Assembly (NCBI GenBank): GCA_013054445.1
Contig: JAAMPI010000247.1
Coordinates: 1 to 47,943 of the forward strand
DNA: 47,943 nt
Origin: Cudoniella acicularis
Taxonomy: Eukaryota > Ascomycota > Leotiomycetes > Helotiales > Helotiaceae
Reading direction: 5' to 3'
Part shown: one piece after another, positions 32,010 through 43,343 of the stretch
Position numbering within the stretch: the stretch's first letter is position 1
Layout of the letters: each line of letters opens with the position of its first letter
Made by a program: the position numbers and the translations under genes
The notes under the pieces: model-generated
What the model saw: the letters and a program-made list of their open reading frames with translations, nothing else
Told to the model about the DNA's origin: nothing
Databases searched by the model: none

Positions 32010-33316
32010 ATGGCACAGAATCTCAGAAACAATTTGTATCAACAGTACTCGAAGCCGAGGAGTGATGAGGAGACAATGGGTTGGGATTTGTACCCATATA
32101 CGCCAGATCAGGCTATGCAAGATTGGGAAGGAAGTGTATCAATGGCTCATTCGTGCTCTACTGACAGTGGAAATTCACGGCACTCGTACTTCAGCAATTA
32201 CACACCTGTTTCGCCCTGCACAAGTATGACTTCGCCAGACGATTTTGGTAGCTCTTATCCAGGATACTCTGACCCATTTCAAAATTCTGGATCCCTCCAA
32301 AACATGAGTATTTCAGATTCACCGCCTTACTACTATCCAGACCAATATCAGCACCAGAACTTTCAACCTCAATCGAGTCGAGTAACCCCGAGCGAGCTGA
32401 AGTGGGATGCGAATATGAAAATTGAAGAGTTCTACAAGTTTTATGTGCCAAAGTCGAAAGAGCCTTACCTTGCCTTGCATGAAAATGCCCTTGAGACTTT
32501 TCGTATGCCTCGGATAGTCTATCTTGACAAAGAAGAGTACGTTATACCCAACGGAGATATATCACTGTTACGTGTTACTAACTTCGTTGCAGAACAATTG
32601 ACAAGAAGCATCACCCATGCCAATTCCCTGGAACTAGTTGCTGGAAAACAAATACTCCTCCCGTGTTCAGTAGACCAGCCGATCTCGAACGCCACTACAG
32701 ACAAGTCCACGCTTCCGAAGATCAAAAAGAAAACCACTACTGCGACTACCGCAACTGCAACCGCTCCAACGAGCCCTTCACACGAAAGGACCACTTCCGA
32801 GATCACCTCAAAGAATACCACAAGGAAGACATCGGATACTGCAAGGGCGAAAAGACAGCCAAAGACAAGGCGAAATGGGCCGCCAAACAGCGATCTTGGG
32901 AAGCGGAACGGCGCATCTCAGATAAGTGGTGGCGATGTGTGAAGTGTCTCGACAAGATCTACGTCGCTGAATACGGCTGGCAGTGTCCGAGCTGCAAGAG
33001 GGACTGCGAGGCCCATCGACGGGAGGCAAGAGAACAGAAAGCAGAATATGGAGGTAACGCTAGTGACATGGTACAAGCTAGCTCTTCGTCCTCCTCGTCG
33101 AAGCCGTTCTCGCCGCCGTGTACGGTGTGTGATGGGCTTGCGTGGATTGAGAATCCTAATGGGAGCTGGGAGGTCTGTGCTTATTGCCAGGTTGCTACGG
33201 CTGAGCAGATGCCTTCAACTTCGATGTCACAATATACGACGGCGACGCAGTATGCTACGGGTGGTATTGGGAGTTGGGATCAACAGCAATGGGATCACAG
33301 GTCGTCGATCGACTAA
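32010..33316 (+). CDS. Zinc-binding protein with two atypical C2H2 fingers and two CxxC-pair modules
   Basis: Two exons, 32010-32536 and 32593-33316, give 416 residues. The 56-nt intron (GTACGT, TTACTAAC, TTGCAG) is strong; read through, the frame runs into Thr-rich nonsense. The N-terminal half (about 1-130) is disordered, rich in Ser, Tyr, Gln and Pro (YYYPDQYQHQNFQPQ). After the intron come finger 1, C185-x6-C192-x17-H210-x4-H215, and finger 2, C226-x4-C231-x15-H247-x4-H252 (HYCDYRNCNRSNEPFTRKDH). A basic helix and WWRCVKC-x12-CPSC (about 287-311) follow, then CTVC-x15-CAYC (about 351-374). Finger 1 has wide spacing, more like long C2H2 variants. It is probably a nuclear DNA- or RNA-binding regulator; the target is unknown. 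The ATG at 32010 is the first Met in the frame with a good context (AAG-ATG-G). Confidence 0.85.
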
Positions 33317-33748
33317 TTAACCTGACCACTTCCAACTTCCATCATCAATCATGAACTTGAAACGAAAACAAAACGAACAAAACGAACCAACAGTTGGTAC
33401 TCTACTTACTCCCTGGGGTTCTCAACAAATATTGACCCCAGGTAAAGCTTCATCAAACAATCACGGCAGCAAAACTACCCTTTACTTATTATAGCTTACT
33501 TCGGCGTCTGGCGTAACAACGACAACAAACGGCCGGCTATTCCTGTTTATTTGTATGGCGCTTACAGAATGGTCTTTGGCGTTGCAAAATACTTACTGTT
33601 TCCATAGCACGTTCCTGCTTTTATATTCCGGGAAAATGATCTGATTTGATTGTATTTTGTTTATCTATGCGTGCGTGCGAGCGACTTTGATGACTTTCCT
33701 TTTCTGCGGCGGGCGGGGAGGCTTTTCTTGAACTTACTTCTCTTCAAG

Positions 33749-33775
33749 ACCGGGACGGGACAGGACGGGACGGAA
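33749..33775. repeat. GGGAC/GGAC short repeat cluster
   Basis: Four GGGAC or GGAC units in 27 bp (CCGGGACGGGACAGGACGGG and following bases), imperfectly tandem. Confidence 0.75.
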
Positions 33776-34125
33776 CATCGACAGGTTTATCTTTCTCCTT
33801 TCTAAGTTAGTTTGGTTGCTCTTTTACTTTGGTTGGTTTTCCTTTGCCATTTGTTCGGTTGGTTGGCTGGGTTCCTCCCCTCTTTTGCATCACTTCCTTA
33901 CTCTTTGCTTGCCCAATTCCTTCCTTCTCTATCTTCCCAAACAAATTATGTCTTCTTGGCGTTTTGGGATACGTTGATCTCTTACGAGTGTCCTTTCCTT
34001 TGTTTGGGATGGGGGTTTTTGGGATAGAATGGGATGGAGCAGAAAAGGAAGGAATGCTTGGCTGTTTGTTTGCTTGATGGGCGATGAAGTGGTGGGCTGG
34101 CAGGTTGTTGGGTTGTTTTTAATAC

Positions 34126-34195
34126 GGGATTGGATGGGATAGACTTGGGATACATTGGGATGCGGTGGGATAGATTTGGGATGGGATATTGGGAT
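34126..34195. repeat. Degenerate GGGAT minisatellite
   Basis: Eight GGGAT pentamers occur in 70 bp, five of them spaced 10-11 bp apart (34136, 34147, 34157, 34167, 34178). Four more lie upstream at 33966-34035. Confidence 0.8.
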
Positions 34196-34468
34196 AAGGT
34201 GTTCTAGGTGTTTATGTTTGTGAGTTCTGATGTGTTGTGGTGCTGGAGTCTGGACATGGAAATAGGGTCGTCGAAACTAGAGTTAGGGGTTAGGAGTCAG
34301 GAGTATGGCGTTGGGGGCATGAAGGCTGGAAACTCGTGTCATCTGGAGGAGATTGTACGGCCTGACATTATATTTGAATTTGAAAGATTGGAAATAGATT
34401 AGGAACTGGTACATTCATTGGCGGCGAAATACAGAGGCTTCCCTTTACAGGAGGAGAATGTTTATGAA

Positions 34469-34490
34469 TATCATTATCATTATCATTATT
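34469..34490. repeat. (ATTATC)n tract
   Basis: Three and a half ATTATC units followed by an AT-only tail. Confidence 0.85.
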
Positions 34491-34871
34491 ATTTTTATTA
34501 AAGCTCGTCTCGCAGTTTTGATGTGATGGCTGTGACTTGAGCAGATGTGATGATGAGCACAGCAATGTCAACCTGTTCGAAGCGTTTCTTCCTCGGAGCT
34601 TGAGGCTGAGAGCGGAGAGAAGCGGAGCACGAAAGATCCCTTTACCAAGGTGGTACTCCGCACCTAGCTTAGAAAGCAGGTGTGAAACGTGCTGTGCTGT
34701 GTTGCCTACATCTGCATGCTATGTGTGTGGGTGTGGAGACGGGTAAGTAAGTAAGGATATGCAGGCACTCAGCCACCACCACTTTGTAAATCATATTCAT
34801 ATATTGTGCACTGCCACTGGTTCGTCCGATGATCCGGTGGTGTTACATGTAGGCAGGTACGTATGGAGAGA

Positions 34872-34893
34872 GGTATTAGGTAGGTATTAGGTA
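34872..34893. repeat. Tandem 11-mer GGTATTAGGTA x2
   Basis: Two perfect adjacent copies at 34872-34882 and 34883-34893, next to further AGGTA motifs. Confidence 0.85.
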
Positions 34894-35354
34894 ATGTTAT
34901 GTGTCTGGTGCGCCTTCCGAATATGCCGAGTCTTGAGTTCCTCTTCGTAGCTTCGTGGGTTACTCTATAAGGAATGGTGTGTAAGGGGTGTAATATTGAG
35001 TGTCCGCAGCAAATATCGGCAAGTATTTCTTGCTACAGGTAGTGGTGGGGTACTGCACATGTAGATAGACTGTTGGCCTCGGCGAAGTGAGCATGTTTTT
35101 GCGGGGAGGTGGGAAACGTGAGAAGTAGTGGATAGTGGTGGATATTGAAAGAATCTGGGAATTTAGGAGTTTTGTGTGGAAAGACACATACCTCGCTAGA
35201 TGGAGAATTCTTTGCAGATAGATGATTTAGTTACTTGACTGTAATATGGCTGTTTCGTGCACTGGGCGGCAAACAGAATAATTCCAAACAGGTTGCAAAT
35301 TCCATCATGTTCTCCTGAATTGGTATCCTATACATTCTACCCTGTCTTAGCAAA

Positions 35355-36943
35355 TCAGGTGGTATCAACCAACAACTGCTCCTCTTCCTCTTCCAGAGTC
35401 GTTGACCATCTACTCCTCCTATCATCGCTTTTCTTCCTCAACCATCCTCCAACCTTCGTTAATCCTAAATTTCCGCCCCATCCTGCGTATGTCTTTGATG
35501 ACTGGTATGCAAAATGACAAAGCATCCCAGCCAAGAATCCAACACCATCGTTCTTAAACGCAAGAAGACCCCCAATCGTCATGAACATTACAGTCCATCT
35601 CTCCTTTCTCTCCTCATCAGACAGCGACCTCTGCTGTTTCGTCGAAGAAGGTCCTTCCTCCGAATTCGAATTCGAGGATTCGGAAACTTCCCATAAGTCT
35701 CTGGCGCCGTAATTGAGACTTTCTCCTACTTTGGCGAGCTCCAATCCAGCTGCTAGGACCATAATTCCTAAGAGCGATTTGGGGTATTGGCGGAGGAGTT
35801 CGATGAGGGTTTCACCGAAGACGAGACCGAGAAGCATTTTGAAGATTCCGAGGAGGATGATACTCGCTCCGCTTCTAGCACCTATGAGGAAATTAATATA
35901 GGATCCTGACAGATATTTCAGAACCCAAGGGCTTGAATGCTCTCAAGACACAGTTAAGAACTCGTCTCCCAAATTAACGTGGAATTAGAGAGAGAATATT
36001 CATACCAAATCGATATTGTGCTGCTAGGCCCCCGGAACCGTGACAGACTGGCATAGCGCCAAACCAGCCGCCGATGAGATTCATCAAGGCGACACTGATA
36101 CCGATTGATGTTACGCTTGGTGTTGGGATATGTGGTAGTAGATCTGAGGAAAGGAAAGAGACGGCTATTACGGAGTTAAGGGTTGTGAGTGGGATTTGAC
36201 CTAGCCCAGCGTCAAGGGCTCCTGTCTGGAAGGCCGTCCATGATGGTAAGAAGACTGACGGACTCCAAAAATGGAATGATGGAAGGTTGGAGACTCCGGC
36301 AAGTGAGATTGAGATTAATAGTCCGAGGACAAAGACTAGTAGAGCATATGGAATTCGTGCTGAGGTCTGAGTGGAGAGGAGGAAGAAGAAGGCCAGGATG
36401 GCCCATATCAAATTGTCTCCTGCATTTGGAGATACCCATCCGAGGGGTTGTAGGAGAGATGTGCCTGCTGAGATGACGAGGGAGAGACCTGCTCCCACTT
36501 GGATGCCTTTGACAACGGGGGTGGGAATCACGTGAGTGAACCAGCGAAGCAAGCCTGTTACACTAAAAAGGAAGACAAATCCAGCAGTGGTGAAACCTGC
36601 AGAGACCGTTTCTTCAATAGAGAATTTTCGTGCAATGGCCACTGCTGCTATTGCCTGAAAATAGTCAGCTCACGTGATGTGTGAGTATCTCCGAGGAGAT
36701 GAAAGTTACCTTCATAGGTTGCACGGGCAGAGGTATTCCGAAGAATACCCCCGTCAATATGTTCCACAAGCCAGAGAAGACAAGTGTTGTTGAAAGGGAT
36801 ATTGAGTTGTTGATGGCGAGTGCTATCATGAGTGGGAGAAGAGTTCCAAGATCGCCCAGTGAGCCGGAAATCTCCGCGAGAGGTGAGTTTCGAAGCGTTT
36901 TGACATTGTTGATGTAGAGATGCCGGATCTGAGTAAGTGTCAT
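35355..36943 (-). CDS. MOT1: MOT1-family molybdate (sulfate-transporter-like) permease
   Basis: Three exons, complement(35355-35881, 36006-36654, 36710-36943), give 469 residues. The start is the ATG at 36943 (MTLTQIRHLYINN); the frame is open farther upstream but has no ATG before an in-frame stop. The introns (55 and 124 nt) join LPVQPMK to AIAAVAIARK and AAQYRFG to ARSGASIIL. Both MOT1 signatures are complete: GSLGDLGTLLPLM with IPLPVQPMKAIAAVAIA near the N-terminus, and PVCHGSGGLAAQYRFGARSG in the second half. About ten hydrophobic segments are visible. A hydrophilic Ser/Glu-rich insert (EVSESSNSNSEEGPSSTKQQ) lies between the last helices, and the tail is Arg-rich then Glu-rich. It should move molybdate across a membrane for molybdenum-cofactor synthesis; plasma membrane or vacuole cannot be told from sequence. 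Confidence 0.92.
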
Positions 36944-37448
36944 ATCTGCCTTGGAGTAGTTGTATTTTGGAGGATCTTTGAGGATGAAGTTGGTTCTGAA
37001 TTTTGTAGGAGAGTCGTGGCGAGTGAGCAAACGTGACCAGGCTCTCGTACTTTTTGAGAGTCACGCAGTTGTAAAGTTATCGCAGTTTGTTCAAGATGCA
37101 AGTCTATGAATGCATGACAAAGAGGGAGCATTACAGGATAAAAGAGAAAGGAAAGAAAATCGATATGATTTTTGGAGGTGTACGAATGTCTCGGTTGAAG
37201 GTCATCTGAACGGAGATGGCTGCCAAGAAAATCAGGGTGGCTGGAATAAGGTGGGGTGGGGTGAAACTATTAATCGCGTATCGCGTGTCTGAGTCGCGTT
37301 GAGCTTCACGCGTCCTGGCAAGCTACATATTCCTGCCACATCCATCTTTCTGATTTCTTTTACCAATCATGAATTCTTCATACTTATAAATTCAACACAT
37401 GCTGAATAGAATTATTCAATTGAACGATAGTACATCCTCCTAGCCATA
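36944..37448. promoter_or_regulatory. Divergent promoter of MOT1 and MRC1
   Basis: 505 bp between the two ATGs. The MRC1 side contains the CGCGT cluster at 37275-37313 and an AT-rich stretch (37361-37415) just before the leader. Confidence 0.6.
37275..37313. promoter_or_regulatory. MBF-like CGCGT cluster upstream of MRC1
   Basis: Four CGCGT cores lie in 39 bp (37275, 37282, 37295 and 37309); the last is a full MluI cell-cycle box ACGCGT (37308-37313). The cluster is about 135-175 bp before the MRC1 ATG. ACGCGT is the classical binding site of the G1/S factor MBF in yeasts, and the downstream gene is an S-phase checkpoint gene. Confidence 0.6.
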
Positions 37449-40400
37449 ATGGCTTCCTCTCGAGAAGCTTCACCAACGCATTCCAACCCGAGCTCTCCAA
37501 CCCAATTGACACCGACCTCGAAGGTTCGAGCTTTATTGGCCAACTTTGACGATGACTCCGACGAGGAGAGTAACGTTGGATTTGCGAGAACAAATCTGAA
37601 CACAGCATTCACGAAAAGCGCTTCGTCAAACCCAGAACACGACCAGCCGGAACAAGACGAAATTAATAACAAGGCCACCGTAAAGGCTGCCGATGTCGAT
37701 GAAGACGAAGATGAGGAGGATATTGTACGCCCTGCATCACGACCATTGGGACGAATGGCGGCTAGGATGTTGGCAGCGGACAGAGCTAAATTGGCTGCTG
37801 GCAAGGACGAAGCGGGAGAGGATGCTCGTGCGCGAGTAAGGAATATGCTTTTGCCTAAGAAGTCGTCGCCAGAGCCAATTGTTGAAAAGGAAGTCAGCCA
37901 AGATAGTGAGGACAGTGATGCTCCAGTCATCTCACGAAAACGGAAAATCAGATCGCGTCACGATACACCCAACTCGAGTCCAGCAAAAGATGCAGGCTCA
38001 CCTGGCCTCTTCGTCTCCCCGTCAGCGCAAAAGACCACTACGGCAGGAAATCAAGACTCTGACTCTGATCTACCAGAGCATCCTTCCAACAATGACCGCT
38101 TTCTTGCTCTGGTGAAGCAGAAGCGTGAAGAACGTCTAGCAAGGGAGGCCGAGGCAGCAAAGGAGAAAACTAAGAAGCTGGCCGATCAAAAAAGACATGC
38201 TAAAATCCTTGAAGAGGATGAAGATGATATTAGTGATGAAGATGCGGGTCGACGTCTTACACAACCTTCTCGACAGGCGAGCAAAAAAGCCCAGGAGGAA
38301 ATTCGAAGGGAGACACAACGAATGAGTCGAAATCAGCAATTGGCATACAAACCAACCACAAAGAAGAAATACGCAAAGGCAGACTTTTTTGCAAAATTCA
38401 ACTTCCGCCAAGAAAGCAAATCTGAAGTTTCTTCGCCAGCACGACCTGCGAGTTCTAGTTCTGCTGCACCACACTCTGATTTTGAGATGAAGGATACACC
38501 CCCAACATCCCCTGCTTCTCCAGCGAATCTGGAAAAATCCTTGCAATCCGGTGAACTTCCAGCTGCCAATACCGAGGTCCAAAATGCGGACGAGGAAGAT
38601 TTGCCAAGTTTGGAAAAGGCCTTGACCCGTATTCCCTTATCACCGCCAAAAAGGCTTGACAAAGGTAAAGGGAAGGCTGTGGAAGAGCGACCATCTGAGC
38701 CTGAGACCTTGAAAAAGAAGTCTGTCTTTACTCAACGCCCTATCAAAATTCGGCCTCCAAAGGTTGCTAATAGGAAGGCAACTGGACTGGATGACTCTGA
38801 CAGTGATCTTGAAATTGTTAGTGTGAAAACCCCCAACGCGAAGCAGAAGAAACTCGATTCTATATTCGATCGAGTCCCCGCCAAACAGGCAAAAGAGTCG
38901 CACTCTCTTCACGCCTTGCGAATGCTAGCACATGTCACATCTCCTGGAAAACAAAAAACTGGCAAAAACAAGAAGCAATCTATGACAACAGGAGAGCTTC
39001 AGCTCTCATTGCAACAACGAGCCAGGCAACAGGCAACTCGGGAAAGGGAGGAACGATTGCAAGCTCTGAGAGATAGAGGAATCATTGTGCAAACTTCGGA
39101 AGAGCGTGAAAAGGAGATGGCTGAAGTGGAGGATCTCATTGCTAAAGCCCGCAGAGAGGGGGAGGCGATTATGCAGCGCGAAAAAGCAGCCGCTAAAAAG
39201 GAACGCAAGGAGAATAGAGAGGTCGATCCCCTGGGAGAGAGTAGTGACGATGAAGATTGGCAAGAAGAGAAGGAGGCGGAAGCAGAGTTATCTGTATCTG
39301 GCTCAGATGACGAGGAAAATGAGGAATCCGAGGATGAAGAGGGCGACGCCAGTGGTGAAGAGGAATTAGAGGGCCAGAAATCCGCAGCCCCGAATCCCAT
39401 GTTCGATAATGAGGCCGAAGAAACAGAAGACGATGAAGCGGAGGCCGACTTGTCCATTGATGAGGAATTGGCTGAGGATGGCGATGTGGATGAGGATCTG
39501 GATGAGGATGAACAAAGATTACCTACCAACCAGAAACAACGACGAAACAGAAAAGCTGTCATCTCTGATGATGAAGATGAAGAAGCTGATCAGTCCACTC
39601 CAGTGGTCACACATACTAAGTCGCCTTTGGCTGTCTATACAGACTCTCCTGGTGCCCCAAATTCGGTGCTTCGTTCCGCAACGAAAACATTCATTCCTGG
39701 ACTCACAATTGCGGGCCCAGCTGGACTCGGCCTTACTCAAATATTTGCTGGGACAATGGATGACAGCCAGCTCGATGACGATACGTCGCCTACTCAACCA
39801 TCTGTTGAGTCCCCGCAAATGGAAAGGGGACAAAACTCTCTAGCTTTCCTGAGAAGGCTTCCTGCCCCAGAGCTATTACCTTTTGTGCCTACGATGGAGG
39901 AAGATACCCAAGACCAAGATGTAGTAATGGATAGCCAGTCAGCTTTCAACGATGTCCCGGAGACACAGGGTATAGATTCGGTATCTCAACAAATCCAATT
40001 GCAATTCTCCCAGTCCCAAATGCACGGATTTGATAGTTTAGTTGATGATGAGCAGTGTTCACCATTTCCACAAGCTACGCAGGACGCCGGATTTAAACAT
40101 ATGACGCCTATCCGCGGTCGTTTCGTCGAGCCACCACCCTCAACTGTCGGAACCGTTATTCTTCCTGCAAATGCTGTACCAGAGACATTAGATGAAACGC
40201 CTATTGTCAAGAAGAAGGGTAGGCTTCACCGGAGGTCACATGTTGCAGCATTTTCTGATGAAGAGGATGCGGGGGAGCCAATGGAAGTGGTTCCAGAGGA
40301 AGACGAGTTCGATATTACGGCAAACGCATTTGAGGTCATGCGTAAGGCCTCGAAAAAGAAAGTGATCGTTGGCGAGTTCGATAAGAAGAACAGCAAGGCA

Positions 40401-41656
40401 AAGGATATGGTTCATGAGCAAGCCGAGGAATCCGAAGATGAGTATGCTGGACTGGGCGGTGCTAGTGATGACGAGAGTGGAGGTGAAGAAGATGCCCTAG
40501 TGAAAGAAATGATTGACGATGAAGGTGGAAAGGACGTGGATGAAAGCAAGCTCGCTGCATTCTTTGCGTAAGTCCCAACAAATTTTCTCAGATGCTTCGA
40601 CTAACATAAAATTTCAGGGACCGTGAAAGGGCAAGTGACGAGAAGCAAATTGAGAAACTGTACAATGATATCTCAAAAGGGATGCTTCGTCGAAAACGAG
40701 GAGAAGACTATGACCTTTCAGATTCAGATGATGGAGGCGAAGCTCGACAGAGGAGAAAGCGAGCAGAATTCGCCAAGATGCGCAAAGCTCTCCTAGCGGA
40801 TGAGCGTATTGGGAAGATTGCTGAAAATCCTAAACGACAGGCTTTCCTGCGAGCCATCGAGGACCGCCACAGTGAAGACGAGATGGACTTCTTGAATGAC
40901 TTTGCAGAGCAAGAAGAGACGACCGACTCCCAATCACAGTCCCAAGGCGAAAGCTTACAGCAAGTTATCCCCGATAGCCAACCTGTGGGATCGGCTTCGC
41001 CAAAAAGAAAACGATTTAATGAGGCCTCGGAGGCTGAAAAGAGACCGCCGCCACATCTTCGCCGGACCAAGAACGGCAAGAAGCCAACAAACCTCACTGA
41101 AATTCGAGAGTCTCTCTCAAGCCTTATTGAGGAGCCAAACTCTGCGGCAACAACTGTTGAATCGGGTTCCGAGTCAGATGATGAGCTCGAAATAGAAGGG
41201 GAACACAATTATCAGAAGGAAAAGGAGAACCGAGACCCTTTTGCTTTCCGACGAACAAAGGTGCCAGTCATTGATCGAATATCACTCAAGCGAGCGTCTG
41301 CAAGTTCTCTCTCGACAAATACACGCCTGGCTTTCGCAGCATCTTCTTCTGCATCAGGATTCAAAGTCCCTCCTCTTTTGAGACGCGCCACAACAAATAA
41401 TAGCCTCGCTTCGTCCACGAGCTCAAGTGTTACGGGAGGTATGTCTGCTACTGAGCGGACGGCTGGGAGTTCGGGCAGTGATGGGGTGAAGAGGGGAGGG
41501 GGAAAGAATAGTGGCGTAAACTACTTTGCTCGGGAGACTGAAAGGAGAGCTGCTGTTGTAAAGACTGAGAAAAGGAGAGAGCAGAAGAGATTTAAAGGGG
41601 CCGAAGTACGGAGGAAGGTTGTAGGTGGGCTGTTCGGGAGCGGGAAGTTTGAGTAA
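37449..41656 (+). CDS. MRC1: Mrc1/Claspin replication-checkpoint mediator
   Basis: Two exons, 37449-40567 and 40618-41656, give 1385 residues. The 50-nt intron (GTAAGT, GACTAACAT, TTCAG) joins SKLAAFFA to DRERASDEKQIEKLYNDISK. The protein is very acidic with alternating basic segments, as in the family. It has an N-terminal KVRALLANFDDDSDEESN, a central coiled, Glu/Arg-rich region (about 515-600), a long Asp/Glu tract (about 600-715) and an SQ/TQ cluster at about 810-880 (ETQGIDSVSQQ; LQFSQSQ), the type phosphorylated by Mec1/ATR. The conserved MRC1 domain spans about 900-1150, including MLRRKRGEDYDLSDSDDGGE and RKALLADERIGKIAENPKRQ. Mrc1 travels with the replisome and couples stalled forks to the Rad53/Cds1 kinase in the nucleus. 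The frame is intact. Confidence 0.92.
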
Positions 41657-41965
41657 AGTACTTGTAAATGTTGGCGTTTGGGATATGTCACCTATAGCTA
41701 GGCGTTGGATCGTGGACTGCATGGATGGTGTTTGGAGTTTTCGACACGGCGGTGTCATGCTGTTTATCCGAATCATTTAAAGTCGAATACAAAGACTTTA
41801 ACATTGCTTCTATGCTTCTTTTTCTCGTATGTGAAATTCAAAGTGTTTCTATCGTACGCATAATCGATCAATAGACATGATTTGTAGGTCATGTATCTGA
41901 TTTCATTGATGATTTATAGTATACATACAGCTTAATTTACAGCCCAACTCTTCTTACATCAAAAT
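41657..41965. other. Spacer between convergent genes
   Basis: About 310 bp, AT-rich, containing the 3' ends of MRC1 and MRPL22. Nothing else is visible. Confidence 0.5.
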
Positions 41966-43054
41966 CTACCAAGAATAAAACTGCCTTTGGGCCGTTACGG
42001 GTCTATTTGGTAATTGGACCCAAGTCTTGCGATTTCGGATCTTTTGTTGCCGATCTTCGTGCTCCCGGATTCGTGTCTTCTCCTCCTTCAAAAGCAAAGA
42101 TATACCTGGGATTTTATTTTAGCTAGGATAAGTGAGGGTAAAGGGTTATTACTTACTTGTTGTAGGATTCTTCAAAATGTATACTCGTCCTCTAGCCCTG
42201 GAATCCAGTGATTTGCCATAAAGACCCTTCCCAACCCAGGCTTGATCAACATACAGCCTCGTTGGGTCCACCACCTTCACACTCTTCTTGTCCTTGGTCT
42301 GGATCATCATGGGCGTGAAATCTTGCCCATCCACCACCCCCAAACCCATACCCTTTCTCACAATTGCCTCATTCTTTGCGTGCTCCAGATGCTCCTTAAC
42401 CTCCTTAGCAGCCTTTTTCTTTGAGAATCGCATTTGAATAATGGCATCCTCAACGGTTTTCCCCGTAATTTGCCGCGCGAGAGGGACAAGCTTTTTTACT
42501 GAGGTTTTAAAGTCATGGCTCTTAGACAATAGCTCTCTCTCCTGTTTCTTCAACAGCTGTTTCCTTGTCAACCGCCCCCGTTTATGTATCTCTCTAATAA
42601 CCATTTTCCTCTCCCACCTCATTCTCGCACTTGGATCCGGATCTAAAGCCGCAGCCATCGTGTCAGGATTCCTTGGTAAGATCTTTTTCTGTCCTGCTGG
42701 AACTTTCGCTGGTTTCTTGCCAGATGCTGCTTCATCTTCGAAAATGGAGGATTCGGCAAGGTCACCGCGGACGAGTTGTGGTGCGGCAGGTTTTTTCTTG
42801 AGGAACGATTCGGTCAGGGGATTTGTAGGCTTCGCGTGGGGATCAAGCTGTTGGGATTTGCCAAAGCCCCAGCCCTTGGTACCGAAACTGAAGATTGTTC
42901 GTCGCTGGAGGCATGGGAGGAGGAAGGAGGTTGATGCGCGAGAACTTGTCAGGGCGGCCACTGGACGTGTCAATTAGCTTCAAATCACATATAAGAGATA
43001 TCAACGAGCCATACCTGACCCGACGACTCGCCGTGCTGGCAAATTTACACTCAT
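41966..43054 (-). CDS. MRPL22: Mitochondrial large-subunit ribosomal protein uL22m
   Basis: Three exons, complement(41966-42105, 42157-42960, 43015-43054), give 327 residues. The long middle frame has neither an ATG start nor the real end. Exon 1 supplies MSVNLPARRVVGS and joins to VAALTSSRASTSF (intron 54 nt, GTATGG, GCTAATTGAC, CCAG), giving a basic, Ser/Ala-rich import sequence. The last intron (51 nt, GTAAGT ... CCCAG) adds the conserved tail SISLLLKEEKTRIREHEDRQ to WVQLPNRPVTAQRQFYSW. The uL22 core is LARQITGKTVEDAIIQMRFS with KEVKEHLEHAKNEAIVRKGM. It forms part of the mitoribosomal large subunit near the exit tunnel. The start is divergent from PRP24, 289 bp away. Confidence 0.92.
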
Positions 43055-43343
43055 TGTGGCAGATGTCGCTCCTGCTGTATTGGAATCTCAAGAAACGCGA
43101 TCATACATTTTTACGGATCACGTGTCGGCAAAGGCGGTGAGTCAAGGCAGAACAAAGCTCCGGAGGTTGCCTGATGAAATTCATCTTGGCCCACCTCGTC
43201 GCGCTTCGAGAGCTTCGCAACAGTCTTTTCCCCATTACATATGCTCTGCAATGAGTATTTGGCCTCCTTGAATCCTTTCTTTTCTCGGAGCTCGATCGAG
43301 CCTTCGCGCTTCTTCAGCAATCACGACATTTCACCTTGCGAAA

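Larger units (their letters stand above)
33317..35354. other. Repeat-rich intergenic region
   Basis: About 2 kb with no supported gene. It begins as an A/C-rich 3' flank (AACGAA motifs at 33360-33390). It then holds a GGGAC cluster (33749-33775), a T-rich stretch (33780-33960), repeated GGGAT pentamers (33966-34195), an ATTATC tract (34469-34490) and a tandem 11-mer (34872-34893). The strong strand asymmetry (T/G on the plus strand) over 33.7-34.4 kb is noticeable. Confidence 0.5.

Noticed and set aside
33317..35354. CRISPR-like or transposon structure in the repeat-rich spacer
   Set aside because: The repeats are short simple-sequence tracts without uniform spacers, terminal repeats or transposase remnants, and the genome is eukaryotic.
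39006..39562. Long Ser-rich minus-strand ORFs opposite MRC1
   Set aside because: They are the reverse-strand reading of Asp/Glu-coding GAY/GAR codons (Ser-rich shadows) inside a secure gene.
42961..42973. Apparent start of uL22m within the long frame
   Set aside because: The frame begins with TTG, not ATG; a short upstream exon with ATG at 43054 splices in cleanly.
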